Source: Proteobacteria bacterium UBA6156 (GTDB lineage: Bacteria; Pseudomonadota; Alphaproteobacteria; UBA2136; UBA6156). From it: DNA of 23,356 bases. Shown here piece by piece: positions 6,841 to 14,062 of the stretch (the stretch's first letter is position 1; each line of letters opens with the position of its first letter). A model generated the notes under the pieces. That model worked only from the letters and a program-made list of their open reading frames with translations, was not told where the DNA came from and searched no databases. The position numbers and the translations under genes are program-made. Where the stretch lies: the NCBI GenBank assembly GCA_002422365.1, contig DIUO01000021.1, forward strand, positions 1 through 23,356, read 5' to 3'.

Positions 6841-7773
6841 GTGACCGCCGAACTCATCCTCAGCCCCGCCGAGAAAAAGCTCGCCGAGCCGTTTCTCAAG
6901 TGGCTCGACCCCGAGAAAATCGCCGGGAAGAAAGAGCTCGTCATCAACCGCCCCGGGCAGATTGGGTTCGAGGCCTACGACGGCAGCTGGACATTCTACG
7001 AAGACGACACGCTGGACATGAACAACTTGTTTGCGTTCATGAACCTGCTGGCCGAACGTACCGGCCAAACCTTCAACATGGGCAACCCCATTTTGTCGGT
7101 CAAGCTGCCCGGCGGCCACCGCGCGCAGTTTGTGGCGGGGCAGCAAAACGCGCGCGGCTTCACCCTGGGCGTGCGGCTTGCCAATGTGAGAGAGTTCGAC
7201 CTCGAAAGCTACGACATGCCCGACGCCGAGCGCCAGGCGCTGATAGACACCATTCGCGGCCAGCAAACCATCCTCATCTCCGGCGGTACCGGCACGGGTA
7301 AAACCAGCTTCATGAACGCCTGCCTCAAGCACGTGCCCCTGCACGAGCGCCTGGTGGTGCTGGAAGACGTACCCGAGCTGAAACTGGCCCACGACAACCT
7401 CGTCCACTTCCTCTTCGCCAACTTCTCCAAGGGGCAAGAGGGCGGGCGCCAGGCGGCGGTGAACGACCTCCTCAACGCCACGCTCCGCCTGCGGCCGGAC
7501 CGTATTATTATGGGAGAAATCCGCAAAGAAAACGCCTTCACCTTCTGCTCGGCCATCAACACCGGGCACGCGGGCTCCATGGCCACCATTCACGCCAACA
7601 GCCCTGCGGGCGCCATAGACGCCGTCATCAACCGCGTCATGCTCAATGGCGACGTCACCGAATCCGCCATGCAAATCCTCCGTAGGCAGCTGGAAGGCGA
7701 CATCTTCGGTGTCGCGCAACTGGAGCGTCTGCCCGGCCGCAACGGCGCCCGCTTCGTCCGGCTTAAAGCATAG
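6841..7773 (+). CDS. VirB11-like secretion ATPase, orphan (310 aa)
   Basis: A hexameric traffic ATPase of the VirB11/GspE superfamily that powers type IV secretion or pilus machines from the cytoplasmic face of the inner membrane. The N-terminal domain has the VirB11 pattern WLDPEKIAGKKELVINRPGQ (21-40). Walker A is GGTGTGKTS (148-156), the Asp box LEDVPEL (174-180), Walker B RIIMGEIR (221-228) and the His box GHAGSMATIHA (242-252), all intact, so it should be active. Length is close to, slightly below, known VirB11 proteins. The start is GTG with no clear SD; homology in the first 40 residues supports it. No virB8, virB9, virB10, virB4 or tad gene is present in the window, so this copy stands alone between a methyltransferase and a Nudix gene. 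A CpaF/TadA-type role is a less likely alternative. Confidence 0.88.
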   Translation: MTAELILSPAEKKLAEPFLKWLDPEKIAGKKELVINRPGQIGFEAYDGSWTFYEDDTLDMNNLFAFMNLLAERTGQTFNMGNPILSVKLPGGHRAQFVAGQQNARGFTLGVRLANVREFDLESYDMPDAERQALIDTIRGQQTILISGGTGTGKTSFMNACLKHVPLHERLVVLEDVPELKLAHDNLVHFLFANFSKGQEGGRQAAVNDLLNATLRLRPDRIIMGEIRKENAFTFCSAINTGHAGSMATIHANSPAGAIDAVINRVMLNGDVTESAMQILRRQLEGDIFGVAQLERLPGRNGARFVRLKA

Positions 7774-7881
7774 TGCTTGCCGTAAGGCACCTTCACAAAA
7801 CCCTTGCACATCCGCCCCAATCTGCTATCCCGCACCTAACACAATCGTTTCCCATCCCACTCTCGAGAAAGGAGCCGGCGG

Positions 7882-8466
7882 ATGAATCTTCTCAACGGCG
7901 GCATCGTGCCGCAAGAAATCTCGGTTTTTGGGATTATCACCCATGGCAAAGACACGCTCGTCGGCTTCAGCCCAGACCGCAAACTCTACGCCGTACCCGG
8001 CGGAGGCCTGAAGGAGGAAGACTACAACCTCGAGGCTATTCTCTGGCGAGAACTGGAAGAGGAAGTGGGTGATATAGCCAATTATGAGTTGGCGTGCCCA
8101 ACCCCGCTGCTCTTCTACTTCGACCGGGACGAACAGCGCGTAATCTCCCCCAAACGGGCAGTCTTTGCCGAAACTCTGAAGCTCCATGCTTATTTTCTTA
8201 TGGGAGCAAAGGAGAAGAACAAAATCCGGCAGAAGGATAAAAACTTCAAGAAACCCGGTTTTAAACCGCCCGCGTTTTTCGACAACAAAATTCTGCTCCG
8301 GCCTTCTTTGGCTTATGCCGTCAAAAAATTTAATAAGAAAAAGCAATGGCCTAAAGTCAAAGATTTCTCACTCAAAGGCTTGCTGCCCAACCTCGATGCT
8401 ATCCGGATGGATATGACCGACATGAACCTCCACCCCGACCTCATCGAGAGCCTCACCCGCGCCTGA
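7882..8466 (+). CDS. Nudix hydrolase family protein, unusual subfamily (194 aa)
   Basis: Nudix enzymes hydrolyse nucleoside diphosphates linked to another group. Residues 39-63 hold the box: PGGGLKEEDYNL, then the metal-binding RELEEEVG (56-63) with both catalytic glutamates of REXXEE present. The usual first Glu of GX5E is replaced by Tyr, within a DxNL motif shared with the next gene. The rest is basic and Lys-rich (KEKNKIRQKDKNFKK) with a short C-terminal region not typical of small Nudix enzymes. A strong SD (AAAGGAG) precedes the ATG, and a near-ideal UUCG-loop terminator follows the stop. Substrate unknown; a mononucleotide, dinucleotide or capped-RNA substrate is possible. It may be an ancestral duplicate of the gene at 8618. 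Confidence 0.82.
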   Translation: MNLLNGGIVPQEISVFGIITHGKDTLVGFSPDRKLYAVPGGGLKEEDYNLEAILWRELEEEVGDIANYELACPTPLLFYFDRDEQRVISPKRAVFAETLKLHAYFLMGAKEKNKIRQKDKNFKKPGFKPPAFFDNKILLRPSLAYAVKKFNKKKQWPKVKDFSLKGLLPNLDAIRMDMTDMNLHPDLIESLTRA

Positions 8467-8496
8467 AGCCATTCAAAGCGCGCCGAAACGATACCC

Positions 8497-8524
8497 AACC
8501 CCGCTTCGGCGGGGTTGCTTTTTT
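8497..8524 (+). terminator. Rho-independent terminator after the first Nudix gene
   Basis: An 8-bp stem AACCCCGC (8497-8504)/GCGGGGTT (8509-8516) closed by a stable TTCG tetraloop, followed by GC and six T residues (8519-8524). It separates the two Nudix genes transcriptionally. Confidence 0.92.
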
Positions 8525-8546
8525 GTATGCAAATGTATGCAATCGG

Positions 8547-8575
8547 TTGCGCCCACCGCCATTAAAGGTTATGCA
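8547..8575 (+). promoter_or_regulatory. Candidate promoter for the second Nudix gene
   Basis: TTGCGC (8547-8552), a 17-base spacer, then TATGCA (8570-8575). Two direct copies of GTATGCAA (8525-8532 and 8535-8542), spaced exactly 10 bp, sit just upstream of the -35 position and could be regulator sites. Confidence 0.45.
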
Positions 8576-8617
8576 GGTTGTAATCTTCCCACTCGCGTTT
8601 CATAAGGAGAGTCAGTA

Positions 8618-9478
8618 ATGACCCCCAACCTTGAATACGATACCGACTCAAACGATGTCGTCACAGTTCGCACTGGCGCATTTCTCGTTGCATCAGACAT
8701 GGACGGCAACGTGCACATGGGCTTCGACGCCTTCCGCGAAGGTAAAGTTCTCACTCTCCCCGGAGGGAATATCGAGCCCTCCGACCGCAATCTCTTTGCG
8801 GCCGCCATGAGGGAAACGAAGCAGGAATTCGGCCGACACATGAGGTATCACCTCATCGACGCCAAACCTTTTGTCTTCCTGTGCCACAGCAATGACGACA
8901 GCTGCGTCACCGATCCCTACCCGGGCCAGCACGTGAAGTTGCGTGTGGCATGGTTCGTGATGGACATCGACCAACACCTGCCGGTCGAGCAGAAGCGGCC
9001 GGAGGTCCTCAGCCCCATGGCCTACCGTATTACGGCCGATATGCTGGAGACTTTGTCCATGCGCGAATCCTCCCGAATCGCGCTTCGCGAGGCCTTCCTA
9101 CGTGGGCATCTGCCCCAACCGAAATACATGCCGGGCCTCAAACCCGACATGGAGTCGCTGCGTCAGCAGATGCTCGATCTGAAGGTGCCGGAACGTATCG
9201 CCGATTACCATGGTCTGCGACGCGTCAACCGCAGGGCCACTCCGTTCGATGACTACCTTCGCCGCCTTGAAAAAGCTGAAGATTTCAAAAAACAAAAAGA
9301 GCTTCAGGAGTTGCGTGCCGCCCGCACCAGCGAACTCTCGTGGCAGAATCTCACACAGATCATGCCGGAACTACGCGAGATGTTCATCCCGAATAGCGCC
9401 AGCAACGAGGCCTATGTCGCGGCATCAGAAGCCCTTCTTGATCAGTTGGCAGAAGAATTCAGCAAACGCGCGGCCTGA
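8618..9478 (+). CDS. Nudix-fold protein with altered catalytic box (286 aa)
   Basis: This protein carries the same box layout as the preceding gene: PGGNIEPSDRNLFAAAMRE (residues 48-66), aligning without gaps to PGGGLKEEDYNLEAILWRE there. The metal-binding core reads RETKQEFG (65-72), so the middle Glu of REXXEE is Gln (69). That may weaken or abolish hydrolysis and suggests a ligand-binding or specialised role. A roughly 160-residue C-terminal extension is basic and helical, with a likely coiled coil (about 213-240, LRRLEKAEDFKKQKELQELRA). The SD is strong (AAGGAGA), a promoter candidate lies at 8547-8575, and a GNRA-loop hairpin follows the stop. I recognise no named family beyond Nudix. 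Confidence 0.8.
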   Translation: MTPNLEYDTDSNDVVTVRTGAFLVASDMDGNVHMGFDAFREGKVLTLPGGNIEPSDRNLFAAAMRETKQEFGRHMRYHLIDAKPFVFLCHSNDDSCVTDPYPGQHVKLRVAWFVMDIDQHLPVEQKRPEVLSPMAYRITADMLETLSMRESSRIALREAFLRGHLPQPKYMPGLKPDMESLRQQMLDLKVPERIADYHGLRRVNRRATPFDDYLRRLEKAEDFKKQKELQELRAARTSELSWQNLTQIMPELREMFIPNSASNEAYVAASEALLDQLAEEFSKRAA

Positions 9479-9493
9479 TTATCGAAAAAGACC

Positions 9494-9517
9494 AGCCGCC
9501 GGAGAAATCCGGCGGCT
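9494..9517. terminator. Hairpin terminator after the second Nudix gene
   Basis: A 10-bp perfect stem AGCCGCCGGA (9494-9503)/TCCGGCGGCT (9508-9517) with a GAAA tetraloop. The downstream T-run is weak on plus (CCTTTAT); on minus the stem is followed by GGTCTTTTTC, so it may also stop transcription coming from phr. Confidence 0.75.
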
Positions 9518-9552
9518 GCACCTTTATCCCAACCCCCAACACCCAAAACCCA

Positions 9553-10890
9553 TCACCCCTTAACCACCTCATACCCCGCCAGCGCCGCCGCTCGCGCCGC
9601 CTCATGGTTCACAATCGGCTTGGGGTAGGCTGCCGTGCCATATTCCGGCACCCATGTTTTGATATATTCGGCCTGCGCATCAAACTTTTCGGCCTGGGTG
9701 GCGGGGTTAAAAATGCGGAAGTACGGCGCCGCATCCGCCCCGCACCCCGCCACCCACTGCCAGCCGCAGGCGTTGTTGGCGGCGTCGGCGTCCACCAGCG
9801 TGTCCCAAAACCAGCGCTCGCCTTCTTTCCAGTGTATCTGCAAGTGCTTAATTAAAAAGCTCGCCGTCACCATCCTCACCCGGTTGTGCATCCAGCCGGT
9901 GTGCCACAGCTCGCGCATACCTGCATCCACCAGCGGGTAGCCTGTCTTCCCTTGCGTCCAGGCCTTTAAATCTGCGGCAGCTTTCCCCTCCAGCTCGCGC
10001 CAGGGGTAGGCATCAAAGGCACCCTTCCAGTTTTGCTCCAGCATGGTGGGGTAGTGGTACAGCAAGTGGTGGCAAAACTCCCGCCAACCCACCTCACTTA
10101 AAAATTTGGCGCACCCCGGCCCACCGTGGGCTTGTGCCACCGCCCACACCTGCCGGGGGCTAATCTCGCCAAAGTGCAAATGCGGGCTCAATTTGCTCGT
10201 AAAAGCCTTGGCGGGCAAATCGCGCCCTTCGGCATAGTGCGCCATGCGGTTCGTCACAAACTCCTGCAGCACCGCCATGGCCCCGGCCTCACCCACCGGC
10301 CAGCGCTTCTCCCACCCGGCGGCCCAATCCGGCTCATTCCGGCTGGGGTAAAACCGCACGTCGTCACTCTTAATTCCCTCACGCCACGCCACCTCCGGCG
10401 CAGGGCAGGGGGCCATGTCGCGCGCCGCAAGCAGCCCCAGGCAGGCCTTCCAAAACGGCGTGAACACCTTAAACTCCGTTCCACTCCCATTCTTCACCTC
10501 CCACGGCTCCAGCAGCAGGTGCCCGGCAAAACTGTGGGCTTCCACCCCCACCGCTTCCCGCAGCGTGGTCTTAATGTCTTTGTCACCTTCCACCGCCCAG
10601 GGTTCGTAGCATCGGTTCCAGCACACCGCTGTCGCACCTGTTTCCGCCACCAGGTCGGCCAGCACCTTGTCAGTCGGGCCGTGGCGCACCACCAGGGGTA
10701 TCCGCCCCCCTAAATCCCTCAAACTCTGCTGCAACCACCACAAGCTGGCCCCCCCGGGGCGGCGGCCGCGCTGGCGGTCATTTATATAAACCGGAACAAC
10801 CTCCCCCCGCTCCGCCGCCCACCGCAGCGCAGGGTTATCGGCCAACCGCAGGTCGTGCCGCAGCCACCATATGGTCAGGGGTTTGCTCAT
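9553..10890 (-). CDS. phrB: Deoxyribodipyrimidine photolyase
   Basis: A light-driven repair enzyme that splits cyclobutane pyrimidine dimers using FADH- and an antenna chromophore. The 445-residue protein begins with the antenna-domain signature TIWWLRHDLRLADNPALRW. The C-terminal FAD domain has EVGWREFCHHLLYHYP, GYPLVDAGMRELWHTGWMHNRVRM and CGWQWVAGCGADAAPYFRIFNP, all typical of class I CPD photolyases. I choose the ATG at 10890. The open frame extends to a GTG at 10908, but that lies inside a good promoter whose predicted start point coincides with the 10890 ATG, implying a leaderless mRNA. It is separated from the upstream orphan gene by a terminator. A cryptochrome role is less likely. 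Confidence 0.95.
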   Translation of the reverse strand: MSKPLTIWWLRHDLRLADNPALRWAAERGEVVPVYINDRQRGRRPGGASLWWLQQSLRDLGGRIPLVVRHGPTDKVLADLVAETGATAVCWNRCYEPWAVEGDKDIKTTLREAVGVEAHSFAGHLLLEPWEVKNGSGTEFKVFTPFWKACLGLLAARDMAPCPAPEVAWREGIKSDDVRFYPSRNEPDWAAGWEKRWPVGEAGAMAVLQEFVTNRMAHYAEGRDLPAKAFTSKLSPHLHFGEISPRQVWAVAQAHGGPGCAKFLSEVGWREFCHHLLYHYPTMLEQNWKGAFDAYPWRELEGKAAADLKAWTQGKTGYPLVDAGMRELWHTGWMHNRVRMVTASFLIKHLQIHWKEGERWFWDTLVDADAANNACGWQWVAGCGADAAPYFRIFNPATQAEKFDAQAEYIKTWVPEYGTAAYPKPIVNHEAARAAALAGYEVVKG

Positions 10891-10896
10891 ACCCGC

Positions 10897-10926
10897 ACTA
10901 TCCGGCACGTTCGGTTAAGCTGTCAA
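10897..10926 (-). promoter_or_regulatory. Candidate leaderless promoter for phrB
   Basis: On minus: a perfect TTGACA (10926-10921), an 18-base spacer, then GATAGT (10902-10897). The -10 element ends 6 bases before the ATG at 10890, so transcription would start at or beside the first codon. No SD is present. Confidence 0.6.
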
Positions 10927-10947
10927 ACATCCTAAAAACAAAAAAAA

Positions 10948-10976
10948 CGGGCCGGGGGAATTCCTCCCCCGGCCCG
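10948..10976 (-). terminator. Rho-independent terminator of the 11530 orphan gene
   Basis: A 12-bp stem (10948-10959 pairing with 10965-10976) made of CGGGCCGGGGGA and its complement, with a 5-base loop. On minus it is followed by eight T residues. It lies 20 bases beyond the stop codon at 10997 and insulates phrB. Confidence 0.93.
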
Positions 10977-10996
10977 GCCATCGCTCATAGTAACCC

Positions 10997-11530
10997 CTAG
11001 TCGATACGCACTCCCATCTCTCGGAGCACGTCTCGCACCCACTTCTCGGCAAACGTGTTTAGAAGCCGAAGTTTCAGATGCACGAGCGGAGTCTCCGAAA
11101 CTTGCTCAAGATTCCAAACCAGCTCCGAGATGTCTCCCCACATATCCATCAAATACTGCCGGAGATGCGCCGGATTCATCATGCACTCACTCCGTGTGGG
11201 CCATACTTGCACCGCCGTTTTGTAGTGGGCTGCCACCTGGGGCGCATAAAGATAATCCGGGCGCGGTATCATCTGCACTGGGTTCCCCCGGGCTTCAAAA
11301 ATACCGTTCCTGTCTTCTATGTCCGCAAACATAGCAGCAACATAGCCGCGCACCTGTTCAGTCGGGTTGGGCCCCAGCCGCATCTGCTCATAATCGCGCG
11401 GCACCGAGACGATAAGAACCGCCTCAATCGCCAAAACGCACATCGCATAAGGCGCATCTTTCAAGGTGGTGCCGCCCGGCAAATTGTCGTTGTCGTTTGG
11501 AGTCTGTTCCAAGAGCCTCTGCTCCATCAT
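10997..11530 (-). CDS. Orphan protein of unknown function (177 aa)
   Basis: No family is recognised. The product has no signal peptide or transmembrane segment. A polar N-terminus (LEQTPNDNDNLPGG) is followed by a hydrophobic strand (AIEAVLIVSVPRDYEQ) and then alternating helices rich in Met, Leu and Glu (YLMDMWGDISELVWNLEQV and LRLLNTFAEKWVRDVLREM). It is probably a soluble globular protein. Two consecutive ATG codons (11530 and 11527) follow AGGA; the second has the better spacing (7 bases). A strong terminator follows the stop, so it is a single-gene unit between ruvX and phrB, like the other orphan cassettes in this window. The codon pattern is compatible with neighbouring genes, so recent transfer is not evident. 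Confidence 0.78.
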   Translation of the reverse strand: MMEQRLLEQTPNDNDNLPGGTTLKDAPYAMCVLAIEAVLIVSVPRDYEQMRLGPNPTEQVRGYVAAMFADIEDRNGIFEARGNPVQMIPRPDYLYAPQVAAHYKTAVQVWPTRSECMMNPAHLRQYLMDMWGDISELVWNLEQVSETPLVHLKLRLLNTFAEKWVRDVLREMGVRID

Positions 11531-11625
11531 GATATCCTATAGAAAATGAGAAAAAGATAACGCAAACTCGGACGCGCAACCTATCCGTGCACCCGCACCA
11601 AGTCAAGTATCAAAACTTCAATATC

Positions 11626-12096
11626 TTAACGCAAAGCGTCAAGCACACCCTGCAAAATCACCGCCGCCGCTCCGGCATCCACATGCCCCACGCTGTCGCG
11701 CTTGCTGCCGCGCGTTTGGCGGCCTTCACGCTGCTCAAAATAGGCATGTTCCACTTGGCGGCTGGTCAGGCGTTCGTCCCACAGCAGCACGGGCAGGCCA
11801 AGTTCCTTCTCAATCAGGTCGGCCACACTGCTGGCGGCGGTGGCGGTGGGGCCCACGCTGCCGTCCATGTTCAGGGCGTAACCCAGCACCACGCCCACGC
11901 ACCCGGCGGTTTTTTCGGCGGCAATCCGGGCTTTCAGCTCGGCCCAGGGGCGGGGCCACACACCGCGCACGGTGGCCAGGCGGCGGTTGCTGTCGCATAG
12001 GGCCACGCCCACACGCTTTTCGCCAAGGTCTAGCCCCACCAGCTTACCGCTGGCGGGCAGGGCGGATAAAAACTCTTGGGGGTTGCGCAAAACCAT
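11626..12096 (-). CDS. ruvX: Putative Holliday junction resolvase / pre-16S rRNA nuclease YqgF (RuvX)
   Basis: An RNase H-fold protein of the YqgF/RuvX family, linked in bacteria to 16S rRNA 5'-end maturation and, in some studies, to Holliday-junction cleavage. The 156-residue length is usual. The first catalytic Asp lies in GLDLGEKRVGVALCD (21-35, Asp23), the second acidic site in LLWDERLTSRQ, and the third in the C-terminal VDAGAAAVILQ. It is divergent from gatC with 73 bases between, a gene order common in Alphaproteobacteria. No SD precedes the ATG. A TTGACA at 12131-12126 with TACCCC 17 bases further downstream, ending about 6 bases from the ATG, suggests a leaderless or nearly leaderless mRNA. 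Confidence 0.93.
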   Translation of the reverse strand: MVLRNPQEFLSALPASGKLVGLDLGEKRVGVALCDSNRRLATVRGVWPRPWAELKARIAAEKTAGCVGVVLGYALNMDGSVGPTATAASSVADLIEKELGLPVLLWDERLTSRQVEHAYFEQREGRQTRGSKRDSVGHVDAGAAAVILQGVLDALR

Positions 12097-12102
12097 GCTC
12101 TG

Positions 12103-12131
12103 GGGGTAAGGTGCATACCGCTTGTTGTCAA
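12103..12131 (-). promoter_or_regulatory. Candidate ruvX promoter overlapping the gatC control region
   Basis: On minus: TTGACA (12131-12126), a 17-base spacer, then a weak -10 TACCCC (12108-12103), 6 bases before the ruvX ATG. The same bases read on plus give TTGTCA (12125-12130), a possible -35 for gatC, so both directions would compete for one site. Confidence 0.4.
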
Positions 12132-12169
12132 GTTATTACGTGGTTTTTGAATAAAGAGGGGATACGTCC

Positions 12170-12472
12170 ATGTCGTTGGAAACGAAAGATATTGAGAAGC
12201 TGGCCACCCTCTCGCGGCTTAAATTTACGCCAGAGCAAATCCCCGCCTTCGCCGCCGAATTCGAAAATATCCTCCAGTTCGTCGGCCAAATCCAGTCGCT
12301 GGATACCGCAGGCGTACCCCCATTAACGACCACCGCGAACATAGAATCCAGCCCGGAACGCCCCGACACCCCCATCATCCCCGCCGACCCCATCGCCCGC
12401 CGCACGCAACTGATGTCCAACGCCCCGGCGCAAGAAATGGGCTTCTTCGTCGTCCCCAAAATCGTCGAATAG
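12170..12472 (+). CDS. gatC: Asp-tRNA(Asn)/Glu-tRNA(Gln) amidotransferase subunit C
   Basis: GatC is the small stabilising subunit of GatCAB, which converts Glu-tRNA(Gln) and/or Asp-tRNA(Asn) into correctly charged tRNAs. The 100-residue length is normal. It starts with the family pattern ETKDIEKLATLSRLKFTPEQ and has the FAAEFENILQFVGQIQSLDT helix and a C-terminal segment ending FFVVPKIVE, as in other GatC proteins. The SD is GAGGGG, 8 bases before the ATG. gatA follows after 61 bases. The spacer before gatA is the A/C-rich repeat at 12495-12526. Confidence 0.95.
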   Translation: MSLETKDIEKLATLSRLKFTPEQIPAFAAEFENILQFVGQIQSLDTAGVPPLTTTANIESSPERPDTPIIPADPIARRTQLMSNAPAQEMGFFVVPKIVE

Positions 12473-12494
12473 TGGCTTTAAGCGCCCTTAACTC

Positions 12495-12526
12495 CACTAA
12501 ACACCAAACACAAAACACCAAACACC
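12495..12526 (+). repeat. A/C-rich repetitive leader before gatA
   Basis: Short repeats of the form ACACCAAACACAAAACACCA occupy the space directly upstream of the gatA ATG. No SD is visible. Same type as at 4776, 14021 and 22605. Confidence 0.75.
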
Positions 12527-12533
12527 GAGCCCC

Positions 12534-14000
12534 ATGTCCGACCTCCTCACCCTCTCCGCCACCGAAGCCCTGAAAAAACTCCACAGCAAGGAGGTTTCGT
12601 CGGTCGAATTAACCCAAGCCCACCTTGCGCGGATAGAAGCCCGCAAGCACCTCAACACCTATCTTACGGTCAACACCGAAGGCGCGCTGAAAGCCGCCCA
12701 AACCGCCGACTCCGCCATCGCCAACGGAGAAATCGCCCCCCTCACAGGCCTGCCGCTGGGTATCAAAGACCTCTTCTGCACCACCGGCATCCGCACCACC
12801 GCCGCAAGCCGGTTCCTCGATAATTTTGTGCCAGCCTACGAAAGTACGGTCACCCAAAACCTCTGGAACGCAGGCGCCGTCAACCTCGGCAAACTGAACA
12901 TGGACGAATTCGCTATGGGCGGCAGCGGAGAAAACTCCGGCTACGGCCCCGCCCGCAACCCGTGGGACGATTCTCGCGTGCCCGGCGGCAGCAGCTCCGG
13001 CTCTGCCGCTGCGGTGGCCGACTACCAATGCTACGCCGCAACGGGCTCCGACACCGGCGGCTCCATCCGCCAACCCGCCAGCTTCACCGGGCTGGTCGGC
13101 ATCAAGCCCACTTATGGCCGCTGCTCCCGCTGGGGCATGGTGGCGTTTGCCAGCAGCCTAGACCAAGCCGGGATGCTCACCCGCACCGTAGAAGACGCCG
13201 CCCTGCTGATGGAAGTGATAGCGGGCCACGACCCCAAAGACAGCACCAGCAGCCCCCAAGCCGTACCCGCCTGGAAGGAATCGCTCGGCAAACTCAGCCT
13301 GAAAGGCCTGCGCATCGGTTTACCGCAAGAATACTTCATCGAAGGCCTCAACCCCACCATCCGCAGCATGATCGAAAACGCCGCCCGGCAATTCGAAGGG
13401 GAGGGCGCCATCGTCAAGCCCATCAGCCTGCCGCACACCCAATACGCCCCCGCCGCCTACTATATTGTCGCCCCCGCCGAGGCCGCCAGCAACTTGGCGC
13501 GCTACGACGGCATCCGCTACGGCGTGCGGAAAGAAGGCAAGAACCTGATCGAAACCTACCAGAACAGCCGCACCGCAGGCTTCGGGGCGGAGGTTAAGCG
13601 GCGTATCATGATCGGCAACTACGCCCTCTCCAGCGGCTATTACGACGCCTACTACACCAAAGCCATGCAAACCCGCACCCTCATCGCGCAAGACTTCGAC
13701 AAAGCGTTCGAGCAGGTCGACGTCATCTTCGCCCCCACCGCCCCCACAGCGGCCTACAAAATCGGCACCAACAGTGCCGACCCCATCGCCATGTATCTGG
13801 GCGATGCCTTCACCATCCCCACCAGCCTCGCCGGGCTGCCGGGCATCTCGGTGAATGCCGGAACGATTGAAGAAGACGGCACGCGCCTCCCCGTCGGCCT
13901 GCAAATCATCGGCCCACGCTGGAACGAGCAAGTCATCCTCCAGGTCGCCCACGCCTGGGAGCAACTCGCAGGCCTCACCCAACCCCCCTTCCAAAAATAA
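12534..14000 (+). CDS. gatA: Asp-tRNA(Asn)/Glu-tRNA(Gln) amidotransferase subunit A
   Basis: GatA is the glutaminase subunit that releases ammonia from Gln for GatB. The 488-residue protein is an amidase-signature enzyme with the Ser-cisSer-Lys triad visible: Lys78 in LPLGIKDLF, the Ser cluster of GGSSSGSAA (151-159) and Ser177 in GSDTGGSIRQPASF. Downstream family segments (GRCSRWGMVAFASSLDQAG, VIFAPTAPTAAYKIG and LAGLPGISVNAG) are present. No SD precedes the ATG; a repetitive A/C leader is there instead. gatA is separated from gatB by three unrelated genes, a split arrangement that is not rare. Confidence 0.97.
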   Translation: MSDLLTLSATEALKKLHSKEVSSVELTQAHLARIEARKHLNTYLTVNTEGALKAAQTADSAIANGEIAPLTGLPLGIKDLFCTTGIRTTAASRFLDNFVPAYESTVTQNLWNAGAVNLGKLNMDEFAMGGSGENSGYGPARNPWDDSRVPGGSSSGSAAAVADYQCYAATGSDTGGSIRQPASFTGLVGIKPTYGRCSRWGMVAFASSLDQAGMLTRTVEDAALLMEVIAGHDPKDSTSSPQAVPAWKESLGKLSLKGLRIGLPQEYFIEGLNPTIRSMIENAARQFEGEGAIVKPISLPHTQYAPAAYYIVAPAEAASNLARYDGIRYGVRKEGKNLIETYQNSRTAGFGAEVKRRIMIGNYALSSGYYDAYYTKAMQTRTLIAQDFDKAFEQVDVIFAPTAPTAAYKIGTNSADPIAMYLGDAFTIPTSLAGLPGISVNAGTIEEDGTRLPVGLQIIGPRWNEQVILQVAHAWEQLAGLTQPPFQK

Positions 14001-14020
14001 AACCAAATTCCAACCACTTA

Positions 14021-14053
14021 AAACTAAACACTAAACACTAAAAACCAAACACT
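14021..14053 (+). repeat. A/C-rich repetitive leader before the 14063 flavoprotein gene
   Basis: AAACTAAACACTAAACACT and close variants (14021-14053) directly precede the 14063 ATG, with only a GGAAAAA at 14054-14060 as a possible, poor SD. Same type as at 4776, 12495 and 22605. Confidence 0.75.
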
Positions 14054-14062
14054 GGAAAAACC

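Noticed and set aside
5932..7809. 625-codon open frame on minus opposite the second methyltransferase and the VirB11-like gene
   Set aside because: Its Gly/Val/His/Glu-rich composition is that of an antisense shadow in GC-rich DNA, it shows no motif, and the plus strand encodes two clear proteins there.
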